A DNA stretch of 38,442 nt from positions 1 through 38,442 of the forward strand of contig CANRNP010000013.1 in assembly GCA_947632015.1 (NCBI GenBank), given 5' to 3'. This document shows positions 20,375 to 29,000 of this stretch, one piece after another. The DNA is from an uncultured Clostridia bacterium. Lineage in GTDB: Bacteria > Bacillota > Clostridia > Christensenellales > Borkfalkiaceae. A program made the translations under genes and the position numbers. The notes beneath the pieces are model-generated. The model did not search any database. It was not told the DNA's origin and was given only the letters and a program-made list of their open reading frames with translations. Numbering within the stretch: the stretch's first letter is position 1; every line of letters begins with the position of its first letter.

Positions 20375-22867
20375 ATGCACAATTCAAGCAAGCTCAAATG
20401 GTGCCTTTCGGCGCTTCTGGCGGTCTTTCTTTCCGCCGCGGCGGTCGGATGCACGCAGGGGGCGCATACGCACACGTTCTCTGAGGAATGGGCGTTCGAC
20501 GCCCAAAATCATTGGCATCCCGCCACATGTTCGCACGATGTCAAGGAGGACAGCGGCGCCCACGTGTTTACGACCAAAGAGGTCCCTCCGAGCGCCTTTA
20601 CCGCGGGGTACACCCTGCATTCTTGCGTTTGCGGATATTCTTTTTCGGTGCCCGCCGAAGAGTCCAGTCCTGCCGAATCGGCGGAATACCGCTATAACGA
20701 AATGGAGCACTGGCATCCGCTCCTCTCCGAGGACGGCGCGCCCGCGCGCACGCCGCATTCCTTCGAGGAAAAAACGGTCGCTCCCACCTGCACGGCGGCG
20801 GGATATACCGAGCACCGCTGCGTTTGCGGGTACTGGTACGCCTCCGATCCCACCGATCCCGTTCCGCACGTTTGCGATGAGGAGCGCTGGGAGCACGACG
20901 GGCAGATCCACTGGCGTCTTTGCAGTGTCTGCGGCGCGCCGGTCGACCCCGCCTCGCACGAACTGACCGAGAAGGTGACCCCGCCCTCCTGCACCGCGGG
21001 CGGATATACCGATTTTTCCTGTAAGGACTGCGGATACACCTTCCGCGGCAGGCTCACTCCCGCGAGCCACACCTTCGAGGAGACCCTTTCCAGCGACGAA
21101 TACGAGCACTGGCGCGCCGCTTCCTGCGGGCACGTTGAGGAGCGGGCGGACGTCGCCGATCACGTGTTCTCCGAGGGGGGAAATGTTTGCGAAGTATGCA
21201 AAAAGGTGATCCAGCCCCGCCTCGCCTATGAAGCGAGCGCGGAAGGGGACTATTATATGGTAACGGGCATGGGCAGTTTCAAGGGGAGCGAGATCGCGAT
21301 CCCCGCAAATTATCGCGGCAAGCCCGTCCGCGAGGTCGCGCCCAAGGCGTTCAAAAACGCCGCCGTTACCTCCGTTACGTTCGGGGAAAATCTGACGAAG
21401 ATCGGCTCCGAGGCATTCTTCGGTACGGCGATCTCCGCCCTGCAACTGCCCGCAAATCTCGAAACGGTCGGTCCGAAGGCTTTTGCCGGGACGGGGATCG
21501 AAAACCTCGTTTTGGGCGAGGCAGTGCTCGAAGTGGGGCAGGCGGCATTCCGCGGTTGCACCGCCCTTCAAACGGTAACGATCGAGGGAAAACTGACTTC
21601 TCTTCCCTCCTACGCCTTCGAGGGGTGCACGCGGCTCGAACGGGTGGAATGCGCCGGATCGCTCACCGCGGTCGGCGCGCGGGCGTTTGCCGATTGCTCC
21701 GCCCTTCTCTCCCTCGATCTGAGCAAGTGCGTTTCGCTCGGATTCTCGGCGTTCGGCGGTTGCACCCTGTTTGCGCCTTCGTCGTTGCCGTCCCTTCGGG
21801 AGGCGGAAGAATTCGCCCTCTCCGGCTGCGGCGTTGAAAATTGCGAACTTCCCGCCCTTCTTCGCGTCGCCGATGAACTCTTCTTCGGCTGCGAAAAATT
21901 GAAGAGCGTCGTCTGCGGCGCGGAAGAGGTCGGCGCGTCCGCCTTCGGGGATTGTCCCGCGCTCTCTTCCGTCACCCTGAGCAATGCGGTCTCGATCGGG
22001 GAAAGCGCGTTCGAAGGTTGCCAAGCGCTCACTGATATCACCCTTTCGCCTTCGCTTTATCGCGTGGGGGCGGACGCCTTTTCCGAAACGGGGCTCCTCT
22101 CCGAAAAGAATGGCGGGATCTACGCCGCAAACGTGCTCGTCGGGGCTTCCGCGGGCGCGCAGACCGTTACCGTTGAGGAGGGCACGGCGGGGATCGCCGA
22201 CGAGGCATTCCGCGGCGCTTCCCTCAGCGCCGTCACCCTTTCGCACAGCGTGCGCTTTATCGGCGCGAGCGCCTTCCGCGAATGCGACAACCTTTCCGCG
22301 ATCGAATTTACGAAGAATGTAAAGATCGTGGGGGCGAACGCCTTCCGCAAGAGCGGGCTTGTTGCCGTCTCCGTCCCCGCAACGGTGGAGATTGTGGGCG
22401 ACAACGCCTTTTACGACTGCATGAAACTGACGCAAGTTACGGTCGCCGCAAAGACGATCGGCAAATTCGCCTTCTCCTATACGGGGGTGAACAGATCGTT
22501 GAACGACCCCGTGAAACAGCGCCCCGCAGACGCGAAGCTGAGCTCTGTGACGATCTCGGCGGGCGTGGAGACGATCGGGAGCAACGCCTTTCAATATTGC
22601 CCCATCACAACGATTTCTCTCCCCGCGGGGCTGAAAGAGATCGGGAAATACGCCTTCGCGCAGACCGATCTTTCGGCGGTCACGATCCCTTCGTCGGCGG
22701 TGCGCATCGGGGAGTACGCCTTCTACGGCAGTAAACTTTCTTCCGCCGAATTCGAAGAGCCGCAAGGCTGGCGGGCAGGGTCCTCGGCGCTCGTTTTAAG
22801 CGCGCCCGCTAAGAACGCCGAATATCTGAAAACGACATATCACGACATCGACTGGGTAAGGGGGTAA
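20375..22867 (+). CDS. BspA-type leucine-rich-repeat surface lipoprotein
   Basis: This 830-aa protein has a signal peptide with a lipobox-like AAAVGC (C26). Residues about 30-290 hold four or five Cys/His-rich modules with the pattern HxF...HW......C..C, for example CVCGY, LCSVCG and CKDCGY pairs, possibly metal-binding or disulfide-linked. From about residue 320 to the end run 20 LRR_5 (BspA-type) repeats, each with a G-x-x-AF-x-G-C turn such as IGSEAFFG, VGARAFAD and IGSNAFQY. Such proteins act in adhesion or binding at the surface. GGGGAG precedes the ATG. The Ig-like lipoprotein gene starts 7 nt after its stop, so they form an operon. Ligand unknown. Confidence 0.9.
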   Translation: MHNSSKLKWCLSALLAVFLSAAAVGCTQGAHTHTFSEEWAFDAQNHWHPATCSHDVKEDSGAHVFTTKEVPPSAFTAGYTLHSCVCGYSFSVPAEESSPAESAEYRYNEMEHWHPLLSEDGAPARTPHSFEEKTVAPTCTAAGYTEHRCVCGYWYASDPTDPVPHVCDEERWEHDGQIHWRLCSVCGAPVDPASHELTEKVTPPSCTAGGYTDFSCKDCGYTFRGRLTPASHTFEETLSSDEYEHWRAASCGHVEERADVADHVFSEGGNVCEVCKKVIQPRLAYEASAEGDYYMVTGMGSFKGSEIAIPANYRGKPVREVAPKAFKNAAVTSVTFGENLTKIGSEAFFGTAISALQLPANLETVGPKAFAGTGIENLVLGEAVLEVGQAAFRGCTALQTVTIEGKLTSLPSYAFEGCTRLERVECAGSLTAVGARAFADCSALLSLDLSKCVSLGFSAFGGCTLFAPSSLPSLREAEEFALSGCGVENCELPALLRVADELFFGCEKLKSVVCGAEEVGASAFGDCPALSSVTLSNAVSIGESAFEGCQALTDITLSPSLYRVGADAFSETGLLSEKNGGIYAANVLVGASAGAQTVTVEEGTAGIADEAFRGASLSAVTLSHSVRFIGASAFRECDNLSAIEFTKNVKIVGANAFRKSGLVAVSVPATVEIVGDNAFYDCMKLTQVTVAAKTIGKFAFSYTGVNRSLNDPVKQRPADAKLSSVTISAGVETIGSNAFQYCPITTISLPAGLKEIGKYAFAQTDLSAVTIPSSAVRIGEYAFYGSKLSSAEFEEPQGWRAGSSALVLSAPAKNAEYLKTTYHDIDWVRG

Positions 22868-22873
22868 GAGGCT

Positions 22874-25114
22874 ATGAAACGCAAATTTACGGCACTGCGC
22901 ACGTTCTTTCTTCTCGCGTTCTCGCTTTTGGCTTGTTTTGCGCTGTTCGGATGCGACGCCGATGAACCGTCTGCGCCGCAGGTGACCGATGTGGCGATCA
23001 CCGCCGCGGATGGCGCCGTCTACGGCAAGGCGGGCGAATTGCACCGCATTACTTATGTCGCCCCCGAAGGGAGCGAAGTGAGCTTTTCTGTCCGTCTCGG
23101 CGGGTCTGCCGCGGGCGGCGGGGACTATGCTCGTCTCGACGAGGGGTATGTGTTCTACACCGCGGGGACGTACACCGTTACGGTATATGCCGCCAAGGAC
23201 GGAATGCTCGGTTCGGGCTCCGCGACCGTGACCATCCAAAGCGCGGAGCTTCTCGGCGAAGTCCGCCTGTTCGCGGCGTCGGGCGAAACGTACGGAAAGG
23301 CGGGCGCGTTGCATGTTCTTTCCTTCTCCTCCCGCGAAGGAAGCGAGGCGGAAGTTACGATCGAAAAGGAGGGCGAAGCGGCGACAGACGCCGTTTACGA
23401 CGGCGCGCTCCGAACGGTCGTGTTCGGCTCGGCGGGAAAATACACCGTTACCGTTACGGTGACGGACGGAGAGGAGCATGCGAGCGGCAAGGCGGAGATC
23501 GAGGTTTCCGCAACGGACGCGCCTGAGGTCGGGCTTACCCTCGGCAAGAAGAGTGCAAAGGAGAACGAAGAGATCTCGTTTACCCGCTCCGTCGTCTTTG
23601 CGAAGGGGGACAGCGCCATTTCGGAAGAGATTTCCGTGCTCTATCGCAAAAACAGCAGGGAGGAATACCGTGCGGCGGAAGAAGAGACCTATTTCCTCGG
23701 CGGGGAAAAATTCATGCCCCGTATCGCGGGGGAATGGGAGCTCGTGCTCTCCGTGCTCACCCGCGGCGGCGCCGCGGCAGAGGCAACGGCGCGGCTCACT
23801 TGCAGACCCGCCGAGATCGCTCTGCGCTCTTTCTCGGAGGGACGGATCAGGGTCCAAACGGGGCAGGCGGCGGAGATCGGCTATCTCGTTACGGGCACGG
23901 CGGAAAATTACGACGTCACCTTCGATACGCACGGCAACGAGAACGTGACCGCCGAGGCGGGCGAAGGCAGTTCGGTGCGCGTAACCGCCGCACAGGTCGA
24001 TTATTTTACGGTGACGGTCGTCTACACGCACAAGGTAAACCGCTCCACCATTAAATCGCTCGATCTCGACTTCTATTCGGTGGAGAGCCTCACCTATGCG
24101 CCCGCGTTCGGGGAGGACCCCTTCGACGGAATGCCCTCCGACGTGCTCACGAGCATGGGGCATCGGCTCTATTTCGACGCGCATTCGTGCGGCGGGGAAG
24201 AGCGCGAACTTACCGCGGAGTATGAGGTCGTGAAGAACAACGTGACTGCCGAAACGGGAAGCAACGCGGTCGAGATCTTGTTCGCGGCGGACGACGGGGT
24301 CACGCCTTACGTCATCGTGAGCAATTACGACAACAACGTCGCCAGAGGCAAATTCCTGCTCAGACTTACGGTCAAAGACCCGTTCACGGGCTATTTTGCG
24401 GTCGCCGAAAAGGAGTTCAACGTCATTCCCACGACGAACGATAACGCCGCGGCGGCAAAGTGCATCGAGGACTATGTGGAAGCGCATGCCGATTACTATC
24501 AGATGAACGGTCTGGACTTTTCTTCCGTCTGCTCGGATAGCCGCCACAACATGGTGCTCACCAAAACGGGCACGATCATCAACCGCGCGCATCCCGACTG
24601 GGCGCTGAGAAGCAACAATGCCGATAACGCCGATTTCGCGAAGATAGGACTTTCCGCGCCCGCGCAGGATTGCCGCCTCGAATTCAAATACCGCATTTTT
24701 GCGCCCAACCCGAATTCGGGGAATACCTGGCTCGGCATCGGTCTGTGCACCAAGACGAAAGACGGCTGGGCGGGATTCTTCGATCTTCACACCGTAAACG
24801 GCAAGCTGGCTGTCACCCACAGCTTTGCGGGGGCGAAGAACCAACAGGTATTCGAGGAAGAAATGCCGCTTGCAAAGAGCGGAACGACCCTCTATGTGTG
24901 CATCGACCGCAAAGAAAACGGGGGGCTCGCCGAATATACGATCTCCGTGAAAACGGAAAAGAACGGGGAGTACCGCAAATATCTCCGCGTTGACTTCAAC
25001 GTCTCCGATACCGCGGGCAATTTAGGCGCGCCGATCGCGGAGTACCGGTTCACCCATCGGAACGCGGGCGGCACCTATTCCTTGGAGGAAGTGAGCCTTT
25101 CCGCTCTCTCATGA
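22874..25114 (+). CDS. Ig-like-domain lipoprotein with lectin-like C-terminus
   Basis: This 746-aa protein has a signal peptide ending in the lipobox ALFGC (C27). Two tandem Ig/PKD-like beta domains follow (about 35-125 and 126-215), each with YGKAG(E/A)LH at the start and AG(T/K)YTVTV near the end, showing a recent duplication. Further beta-rich domains cover 215-530. Residues about 560-746 look like a concanavalin-type lectin/glucanase sandwich (RLEFKYRIFAPNPNSG, TWLGIGLCTK, ending RNAGGTYSLEEVSL), suggesting carbohydrate binding. AGAGG precedes the ATG. It shares an operon with the LRR lipoprotein and ends before a strong terminator. Domain calls are by pattern only. Confidence 0.8.
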   Translation: MKRKFTALRTFFLLAFSLLACFALFGCDADEPSAPQVTDVAITAADGAVYGKAGELHRITYVAPEGSEVSFSVRLGGSAAGGGDYARLDEGYVFYTAGTYTVTVYAAKDGMLGSGSATVTIQSAELLGEVRLFAASGETYGKAGALHVLSFSSREGSEAEVTIEKEGEAATDAVYDGALRTVVFGSAGKYTVTVTVTDGEEHASGKAEIEVSATDAPEVGLTLGKKSAKENEEISFTRSVVFAKGDSAISEEISVLYRKNSREEYRAAEEETYFLGGEKFMPRIAGEWELVLSVLTRGGAAAEATARLTCRPAEIALRSFSEGRIRVQTGQAAEIGYLVTGTAENYDVTFDTHGNENVTAEAGEGSSVRVTAAQVDYFTVTVVYTHKVNRSTIKSLDLDFYSVESLTYAPAFGEDPFDGMPSDVLTSMGHRLYFDAHSCGGEERELTAEYEVVKNNVTAETGSNAVEILFAADDGVTPYVIVSNYDNNVARGKFLLRLTVKDPFTGYFAVAEKEFNVIPTTNDNAAAAKCIEDYVEAHADYYQMNGLDFSSVCSDSRHNMVLTKTGTIINRAHPDWALRSNNADNADFAKIGLSAPAQDCRLEFKYRIFAPNPNSGNTWLGIGLCTKTKDGWAGFFDLHTVNGKLAVTHSFAGAKNQQVFEEEMPLAKSGTTLYVCIDRKENGGLAEYTISVKTEKNGEYRKYLRVDFNVSDTAGNLGAPIAEYRFTHRNAGGTYSLEEVSLSALS

Positions 25115-25132
25115 CCGCAATTTTCGGCTCTT

Positions 25133-25167
25133 ACGCGCCCGAAGCATTCCGCTTCGGGCGCGTTTTG
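25133..25167 (+). terminator. Terminator after the lipoprotein operon
   Basis: ACGCGCCCGAAGC-ATTCC-GCTTCGGGCGCGT followed by TTTGT. Confidence 0.88.
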
Positions 25168-25186
25168 TAAAAAGTCGCCGTTTTCC

Positions 25187-25215
25187 TTGCAATTTGAAGC
25201 TCAAAGCGGTAAAAT
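25187..25215 (+). promoter_or_regulatory. Promoter of tcdA
   Basis: TTGCAA (25187-25192), 17-nt spacer, TAAAAT (25210-25215). The start codon is 19 nt downstream, with AAAGAGGTG between. Confidence 0.8.
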
Positions 25216-25234
25216 AGGGGAAAGAGGTGTATTT

Positions 25235-25957
25235 ATGGAACGATGGGATGAGAGGACCCGCCTGCTGTTTGGCGACGAAGGGGCGGAACGCCTGCGCGCC
25301 GCGCGGGTCGCGGTGTTCGGTCTCGGCGGAGTGGGCGGTTACGCGGTGGAAGCGCTTGCCCGTTCGGGGGTGGGGGCGCTCGACCTCGTGGACGGCGACA
25401 AAATCGCGCTCTCCAACCTCAACCGCCAGATCCTCGCCATGCACAGCACGGTCGGGCGGCTGAAAACGGAGGTCGCCGCGGAACGCATCCGCGACATCGC
25501 CCCCGATTGCACGGTGCGCACGTACGAGCTGTTCTTCTTGCCCGAAAACGCGGACGCATTCGATTTTACCCCCTTCGACTATGTAATAGACGCCATCGAC
25601 ACGGTGGCGGGAAAACTCGCGATCGCGGAGAGCGCGACGCGGGCGGGGGTGCCCGTGATCAGCGCGATGGGGGCGGGGAACAAGACGGACCCCACGGCGT
25701 TTTCGGTTGCGGATATTTTTTCGACGTCGGTCTGTCCGCTCGCGCGCGTCATGCGGCGGGAGCTCAAAAAACGGGGGATAGAGCGCTTAAAGGTCGTCTA
25801 TTCGAAGGAGGAGCCGATCAAGCCTTTTGCGGGCGGCAAGGAGTCAGGTGCGGCATCGGCGCGGAGAACGACGGGCAGCACCGCCTTCGTCCCCGCGGTC
25901 GCGGGGCTCATCCTCGCGGGGGAAGTTGTAAAAGAGATCCTTACAAAAAAAGATTAA
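25235..25957 (+). CDS. tcdA: tRNA threonylcarbamoyladenosine dehydratase (TcdA)
   Basis: TcdA is an E1-like ATP-dependent enzyme that cyclises t6A37 in ANN-decoding tRNAs to ct6A. The 240-aa protein has the nucleotide-binding VFGLGGVGGYAVEALARSG (about residues 25-43), then DLVDGDKIALSNLNRQI with the Arg and Asp that bind ATP, VIDAIDTVAGK (about residue 117), and the family-specific SVCPLARVMRRELKKRG (about residue 164). ATG 25235 was chosen for its AAAGAGGTG ribosome site and homologue-like start MERWDERTRLLFG. It is a solitary housekeeping gene inserted among surface-protein genes. Confidence 0.93.
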   Translation: MERWDERTRLLFGDEGAERLRAARVAVFGLGGVGGYAVEALARSGVGALDLVDGDKIALSNLNRQILAMHSTVGRLKTEVAAERIRDIAPDCTVRTYELFFLPENADAFDFTPFDYVIDAIDTVAGKLAIAESATRAGVPVISAMGAGNKTDPTAFSVADIFSTSVCPLARVMRRELKKRGIERLKVVYSKEEPIKPFAGGKESGAASARRTTGSTAFVPAVAGLILAGEVVKEILTKKD

Positions 25958-25965
25958 ACGGTACG

Positions 25966-26005
25966 AAAAAACCCGTCCCTGCCGCACGGCAGGGACGGGT
26001 TTTTC
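25966..26005. terminator. Bidirectional terminator between tcdA and the giant lipoprotein gene
   Basis: AACCCGTCCCTGCCG-CA-CGGCAGGGACGGGTT flanked by A5 on the left and T5 on the right, so it serves both converging genes. Confidence 0.92.
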
Positions 26006-26021
26006 TTGTAGCTTTGACGAA

Positions 26022-29000
26022 TCAGTGGTGGAATTCGATCGTCCATTCGCCGTCTGAAAATTCGATCAGGAAGTAGTAGGATTGATAGGTAATCGCGTCG
26101 TCGATCTCGTAGTTGTAGCCGTCGCCTTCCGCTTCGCCTTGCCAGCCGATCTCGACCTCGGCGTACGAATCGCCGCTTCTTATCTCGAACTTCGAAACGG
26201 CGAATATGCGCCCGCTTCCCGTAACGAGTACGGTCACGCGGTATTGCCCGTCGTCCGTTTCGAGCGTCTTTTCCAGAAGCTCTTCCATATCTTCTTTCAG
26301 AGTGTCCGCGATGAGATAGGTCTTGCTCCCTTCGTCCGTCTCGATCTCGATCAAAGCGTATTCCGCTCCCGATTTATAGGCGGCTTGGAAGCTCGCCTCT
26401 ACCTTCTTTCCGGCGTATTCGGGGGAGACAATGCCCGCCGCCGAGTCGTCGTTCGGGCGGATAAGCAGGGTGACGGAGAATTCCCCGCAGGTGTACTTCC
26501 GCTGGGTCAGGGCGGAAACGGAGCAATCGCTCGTGTGGATTTGGACCTCGTAGTAATCCGTGCCGTCCGTAAAGATGTAATAGGAAGAATAATCGCCTTG
26601 ATATTCGGTGTAATCCTCGTATTTCTTGCCGTTTACGGTGAGCGTCATCTGCCGCAGGGAGCCGTCCGGATCCCGCACGACGCGCAGATCGCCCTGCATC
26701 TCTTCGTCCTCATAGAAGGGATAGGTCGTATCCGCAAATACAATGGTCGCCGTTTTGCTTGCAAGGTCGAGAGTGACGTAGTAGACGTTTCCTTGGAACG
26801 TTACCCTGAGATAGCCGTTCTCCTCCTGAATCTCGCCGCTCTCCACCTTTCCGTATTCGCCGCTTGAAGTTCTCATCCAGAGCGCGGTGCGCGCGGAATT
26901 CGTGTAGAATGCGATCGCGTAGACGCCGTCGAGGTACCCTTTCACGACCGTAGAGGAGGAAAGTTCGCCGCCGAGCGTGCTCCCTTCTTCGGTCAGCGTA
27001 AGGGTAAATTCGCCCGCGTAGTTATAGTCGTAAACGAGCCAGTAATACACGTTGCTACCGTCGGTGTGGTTAAAGAGGCAGTTCTGCGCGTCCTCGCCGA
27101 ATTCCTTTCCGCTCACAAAGAGGGTCACGCTCGTGATCTGCCCTTCCTCGCTCCGATAGAGAACGACCTTCGCATTGCCGTCCTCCGTCTCTATCACGAT
27201 CTGCTGTTCGCGCTCATAGGCGTAGGAGAAACTGTCTTCGCCCGTCAGCGTGAAGGTCATCCGATAGCTGTATCCCGCGAACACATACGATTGAACGACG
27301 GTGAAGGTGTCCTCGTTTCTCGTGACGGGAGCGTTCACGATCTCAAACGGGTTGCCGTCCTCGTCCGTGATCGAGGCGATGCGGAAGGAAGCGGTGTAAT
27401 TTGTGCCCTCTTCGTCGTTCTGCGAAATGGTGAGCTGGCTGCGGTCGTCCGCCGTATAGAAGGTAATAATGGGGTCGAACTGCGGGCTGCCGAGCGAAAC
27501 GCTGAAATCGGCGCTCCCCGCGCTGGGGCTCATCGAGTAGCGGTAACCCTCCGCCAAAAGGTTCATTATGGGAGAGAAGTAACTGTCGAAGGAGAGCTGA
27601 ACGGCGGCTTCCACCCTTTCGCCCTTGTGCGTCCACACGGCGGGGACCTCGTAGGCGACGCCTGCCGCAAAGGTGCGGTATTCGTCGGGAGTGAATACGA
27701 TCGTATCCGCGTCCGTCCCGTTCACCTTAAAGGTGAGCTCCTTTCCCGCCTTGTGGTAGTAGGAATAGTACTCTTCATCCTGGTAGTTATATTGATCGTA
27801 CCAAAATTCGTTTTCGGACGTAAACCCGAACATCTCTTTTTCGGTATATCCCGTATCCGATTGCGGGTCGAATTTGAGAGTGAAGAGCTTTTCGCCGCGC
27901 ACCTCGTATGCGCCGAGGACGGTCACCCCATAGTAAACTTCGCGGAGAACGCCGTCGAGCACGAAAGTGCGGGTGCCGTAGCTGTAATTGTAATAGGTGC
28001 CGTCGTAGGAGGACCGCGCGCCGAGGTTGCCGTTATACGCCGCCCAGGTCTTGTCGAGATAGAACGTCTTTACCGTGGCAATGTCGGGGACGCATACGGT
28101 GTAGGTGTTCACCCCTTCGAAGAGGTTCTGCCCGACGGTAGGAACGGTTTTCCCTTGCAAGATCACCTTGACCGGCGCCTGCTCGGTGCCGTAGCTTCTG
28201 CCGAACACGCCCGCGACGGGCTCTTCGGGGGTGCCGAGCTGGGTGAGACTTTCGCCGAGAGTCACCGATTGCAAGAAGAAGCAATCGAAGAATACGCCCT
28301 CATACAGCTCTTCGATCGCGGGCAAATCCACCTTTTCGAGGAAATAGCAACCGCTGAACGCCGAGGAGTAGAGAACTTTCGCCTTCGGCAGGGAGAGGTT
28401 GATGAGCGATTCCGCGAGGCGGAAGGCATTTTCGCCGATCGTTTCGGCGGCGGGAAGATTTACCCCCGTGAGTTCAATGCAGGCATAGAAGGCGTTTGCG
28501 CCGACCGTTTTCACCTTGTCGCCGCGGACGGTCTTTAACAGTCCGCAACCGTTGAAGGCGTTCGCGCCGATCGTCTCTACGTCCGAAAGATCGAGGGAAA
28601 GGATGTCTGCGCCGCGGTAACGGGAGCCGTATTCATGCACGGAGAAGGCGAGCGGAGCGATCTCGGTCACGCCGGCGGGGATCTTCATCTCCGCGCTCTC
28701 TCCGCCGAGGTATTTCACGAGGACGTTGCCGTCGATCACGAATCCTTCGATCGGGTGGGTGAACGCGCCGTTTTCGCCGAGCACAAAGATCTGCTCTCCG
28801 TCGAGCGTTTCCGAAGCAAAGCTCACCGCACGCGCCGAAAGGCGGGTGTATTCGCCCTCATACGAGACGCCGTAGCGGTCGGTGAATACCGCCGTGCCGT
28901 ACGGGTCGAGAGACAGATATTCCAGATCGCCGCTGATATAGGTGCCCGCGCCTTCATATTCCGCGGTGTAATACGCGGTGGTCTCCTCGCCGTCGTAAGA

